NCBI GenBank assembly: GCA_016933535.1
Contig: JAFGAS010000025.1
Coordinates: 41,145-105,144 of the forward strand
Direction of reading: 5' to 3'
Source of the DNA: Candidatus Zymogenaceae bacterium
GTDB lineage: Bacteria > Desulfobacterota > Zymogenia > Zymogenales > Zymogenaceae
DNA: 64,000 nt
Below are positions 62,439 to 64,000 of the stretch, one piece after another; the first letter of the stretch is position 1; every line of letters begins with the position of its first letter. Position numbers and translations under genes: made by a program. The notes below the pieces were generated by a model that did no database searches, was not told where the DNA came from, and was given only the letters and a program-made list of their open reading frames with translations.

Positions 62439-63233
62439 GTGAGAACCCTGTGCCTGCTTGCCGTATGTATCGCCCTGATCGCCCCGTTTTGGGACAGCGC
62501 AGCCGCCGACAGTGATGTCTCGTCGCTCATCGAACAGGGAGACGCCGCGTGGGAAAAACGGGGAACGGACGGGGCCGTCGAAAACCGGAGGGCCGCCGAC
62601 CTTTTTCTCTCGGCCGTCGAGGCGGCCCCATTTAATTATGAGGCGCACTGGAAGGCCGCCCGGTCGCTCTGGTGGCTCGCCGATCAGGCGCTTTTAGTCT
62701 CCGACGATAAACATCGGCAGCGCGAACTCGGGAGGCAGGCAATGGACCTTGCCGGACGGGCCGTGCTCATCTCGCCTGACGGTGTCCAGGGACGCCTTTA
62801 CCGGGCGATGTCGGCCCTTCATTACTGCTACGGCATCGGTATGGTCCAGGCCCTCAAGGAAGGGATTCAGGAGGAGGCGGCCCGCCACCTTATCTACTGT
62901 TACGAGGAAGACGCGGCTGCCGAGGGGGGTCTTGTTTTCATGGGCCTCTCAACCCTGTACCGAACGGCGTCCTGGCCGATAAGAGATAAGAACAAATCCG
63001 TCGCGTATGCCCGTGAGGCGGTATCGGTCAATCCGGCGGGTATTCGCGCGGCGGTCTTTCTGGCGACGGCGCTGGCGGCGGCGGGTTCATATGAGGAGTC
63101 AATGGAGCTACTGACCCGGGCCTCGGAAATGGACGGAGACGCGGCGAGGGAGCCCGACTATAAATGGTGGAAACGTTTTGCCCGGACATGTGTCAATGGA
63201 GGAAAGGTTCCTGATCCCGATAAGATCCGGTAG
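62439..63233 (+). CDS. Exported TPR-like protein
   Basis: A 264-residue protein starting GTG 62439, with a signal peptide (LCLLAVCIALIAP, cleavage near AAA) and helical repeats: LFLSAVEAAPFNYEAHWKAARSLWWLADQ, then QAMDLAGRAVLISPDGVQGRLYRAMS, and later AREAVSVNPAGIRAAVFLATALAAAGSYEESMELL. The pattern suits TPRs of the TRAP-associated TatT type. A periplasmic protein-binding role is inferred. Confidence 0.7.
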   Translation: MRTLCLLAVCIALIAPFWDSAAADSDVSSLIEQGDAAWEKRGTDGAVENRRAADLFLSAVEAAPFNYEAHWKAARSLWWLADQALLVSDDKHRQRELGRQAMDLAGRAVLISPDGVQGRLYRAMSALHYCYGIGMVQALKEGIQEEAARHLIYCYEEDAAAEGGLVFMGLSTLYRTASWPIRDKNKSVAYAREAVSVNPAGIRAAVFLATALAAAGSYEESMELLTRASEMDGDAAREPDYKWWKRFARTCVNGGKVPDPDKIR

Positions 63234-63238
63234 CGAAC

Positions 63239-63415
63239 ATTTCCTTTCGGATAGGGCGGCTCTGTGTCTGCGTCGATAAGGCCGATATCGGGGCGTTGAA
63301 TCTGCATCAAAAACTCGGGTTTGAGATCCGGGAGGGGAGGTGGGGATACGACTACGAGATGATTTACGCAGTTGATCGGGTCGCCGAGGACATGTATTAC
63401 GATAGGGAATTATAG
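63239..63415 (+). pseudogene. C-terminal remnant of a GNAT acetyltransferase
   Basis: In the frame ending TAG 63413-63415 it reads RLCVCVDKADIGALNLHQKLGFEI followed by REGRWGYDYEMIYAV. This matches the end of GNAT proteins (N-x-A-x-x-LY-x-K-x-GF). No start or acetyl-CoA motif is present upstream, since the TPR gene ends only 5 nt before. It looks like a truncated relic. Confidence 0.65.
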
Positions 63416-63440
63416 GTTGTCGCCGCCGGGGGGATATTAC

Positions 63441-63468
63441 TTGACATAATAAGTAATGAATATATACA
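63441..63468 (+). promoter_or_regulatory. Promoter before the ferredoxin gene
   Basis: TTGACA 63441-63446, 16 bp, TATACA 63463-63468. The next convincing reading frame starts at GTG 63623, about 150 nt on. Confidence 0.5.
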
Positions 63469-63622
63469 ATAACGACATGGCCCGATGATACGGCATCTTT
63501 GCTTCCGGGTCGTCGTGCTTTCATTATTTGCTTCTCTTTTCTTTTTGAGCCCTTCCCAAATTCTTGATCGGTTACTGCGGGTTCGAGGGGCGGGTTTGTA
63601 CCATACGAGGGTATAGTCACGC

Positions 63623-64000
63623 GTGCAGACCGTCAGGTTTCTCCCCGACCATGATAAGACCACCGTCGGCCGTCCAACGACGATACTGGACGCGGCGCTG
63701 GCCGCAGGAATCTTTATCCCCGCCCAATGCGGAGGATCGGGGACCTGCGGCAAGTGCGCGGTCAGGGTGATGGGGGAGCCGCCCGAGTCGGGCCAATCGC
63801 TGGCCGTCCTGGGACGGGAACGATACGCGGCGGGCTGGCGCCTGGCCTGCTCTACCGATATCCTCGAGGATATGTCGGTTGAGATACCGGCCGAACACGC
63901 CCGGTCCGCGGCCTGCCCGCACCCGCCCGCCCGGCCCATATCCGCGATCGGGGGGGCGGCGGCCTCGGAAGGATTTTCCGATCCTCCCTGTGAGCGATGC
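63623..64000 (+). CDS. RACo-like ferredoxin-domain protein (partial, 5' end)
   Basis: Starts at GTG 63623 and runs off the window (126 codons). The N-terminal 2Fe-2S domain shows CGGSGTCGKC (C-x5-C-x2-C) and ACS in WRLACSTDI, the standard fourth ligand. This fits the ferredoxin domain of ASKHA-type reductive activators of corrinoid proteins (RACo). The following segment (SAIGGAAASEGFSDPPCERC) begins the linker. The rest of the ASKHA domain would lie beyond 64000. It is consistent with a methyltransferase or acetyl-CoA pathway organism. Confidence 0.75.
   Translation, partial: MQTVRFLPDHDKTTVGRPTTILDAALAAGIFIPAQCGGSGTCGKCAVRVMGEPPESGQSLAVLGRERYAAGWRLACSTDILEDMSVEIPAEHARSAACPHPPARPISAIGGAAASEGFSDPPCERC

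Noticed and set aside
63560..63605. Possible tRNA T-arm (GCGGGTTCGAGGGG...GTACCA)
   Set aside because: Stem sides do not pair and there is no anticodon or acceptor stem.

Overview
The window looks like the chromosome of an anaerobic, G+C-rich Gram-negative bacterium, most likely of the Desulfobacterota (former Deltaproteobacteria). This is an inference from gene content: an aminotransferase-serA-purA run, an anaerobic sulfatase-maturase, a Tat-exported sulfatase, a LarA-type racemase, polyferredoxins, paired acyl-CoA dehydrogenases, a corrinoid-activating ferredoxin and an apparent selenocysteine protein. No rRNA, intact tRNA, CRISPR array, transposase or integrase was seen.

Layout. (1) 1-7.2 kb is an accessory strip. 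Single genes on the + strand (end of a Gfo/Idh oxidoreductase, a GT8 and a GT2 glycosyltransferase, a metallo-beta-lactamase-fold hydrolase, a secreted repeat protein, a small secreted protein) are separated by five diverged copies of one structured hairpin element; the GT2 gene is clearly A+T-rich. (2) 7.6-15 kb holds a membrane metallophosphoesterase, a GH172 glycosidase, a MarC protein, an MsrB-MsrA fusion, a PiT phosphate transporter with its DUF47 partner, and an aldo/keto reductase. (3) 15.1-18.4 kb (minus) has recG followed by a C_GCAxxG_C_C-glutaredoxin fusion whose first cysteine is an in-frame UGA, read here as selenocysteine. (4) 18.4-28.7 kb has an ABC ATPase overlapping a TonB gene, a DtxR-type regulator, a radical-SAM sulfatase maturase, a double hotdog protein, a membrane M28 peptidase, a B12-type radical SAM protein, a CAP protein and a flavodoxin-ferredoxin. 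(5) 28.5-30.2 kb carries a 269-bp duplication (3' end of the flavodoxin-ferredoxin gene plus a promoter). Each copy drives tiny ORFs, the second also a probably truncated acetyltransferase.

(6) 30.2-39 kb has a MarR-headed redox operon, a PAS-PAS-GGDEF cyclase, an alpha/beta hydrolase, and a TetR regulator with two acyl-CoA dehydrogenases. (7) 39.1-50.8 kb has a decayed outer-membrane protein gene, a membrane protein + sulfatase + V4R cluster, tandem PlsC-like/hydrolase fusions (one lacking the hydrolase serine), larA and an MFS transporter. (8) 50.9-57.6 kb (minus) has the serine/purine run and a GH13 glucosidase. (9) 57.8-64 kb has a DUF362-polyferredoxin pair with a 51-residue partner, a duplicated-half outer-membrane protein, a TPR protein, an acetyltransferase remnant and the start of a RACo-like ferredoxin.

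Most regions look like ordinary anaerobic metabolism. The points most worth following are the repeated hairpin element, the selenoprotein fusion, the duplicated promoter block and the tandem acyltransferase-hydrolases.
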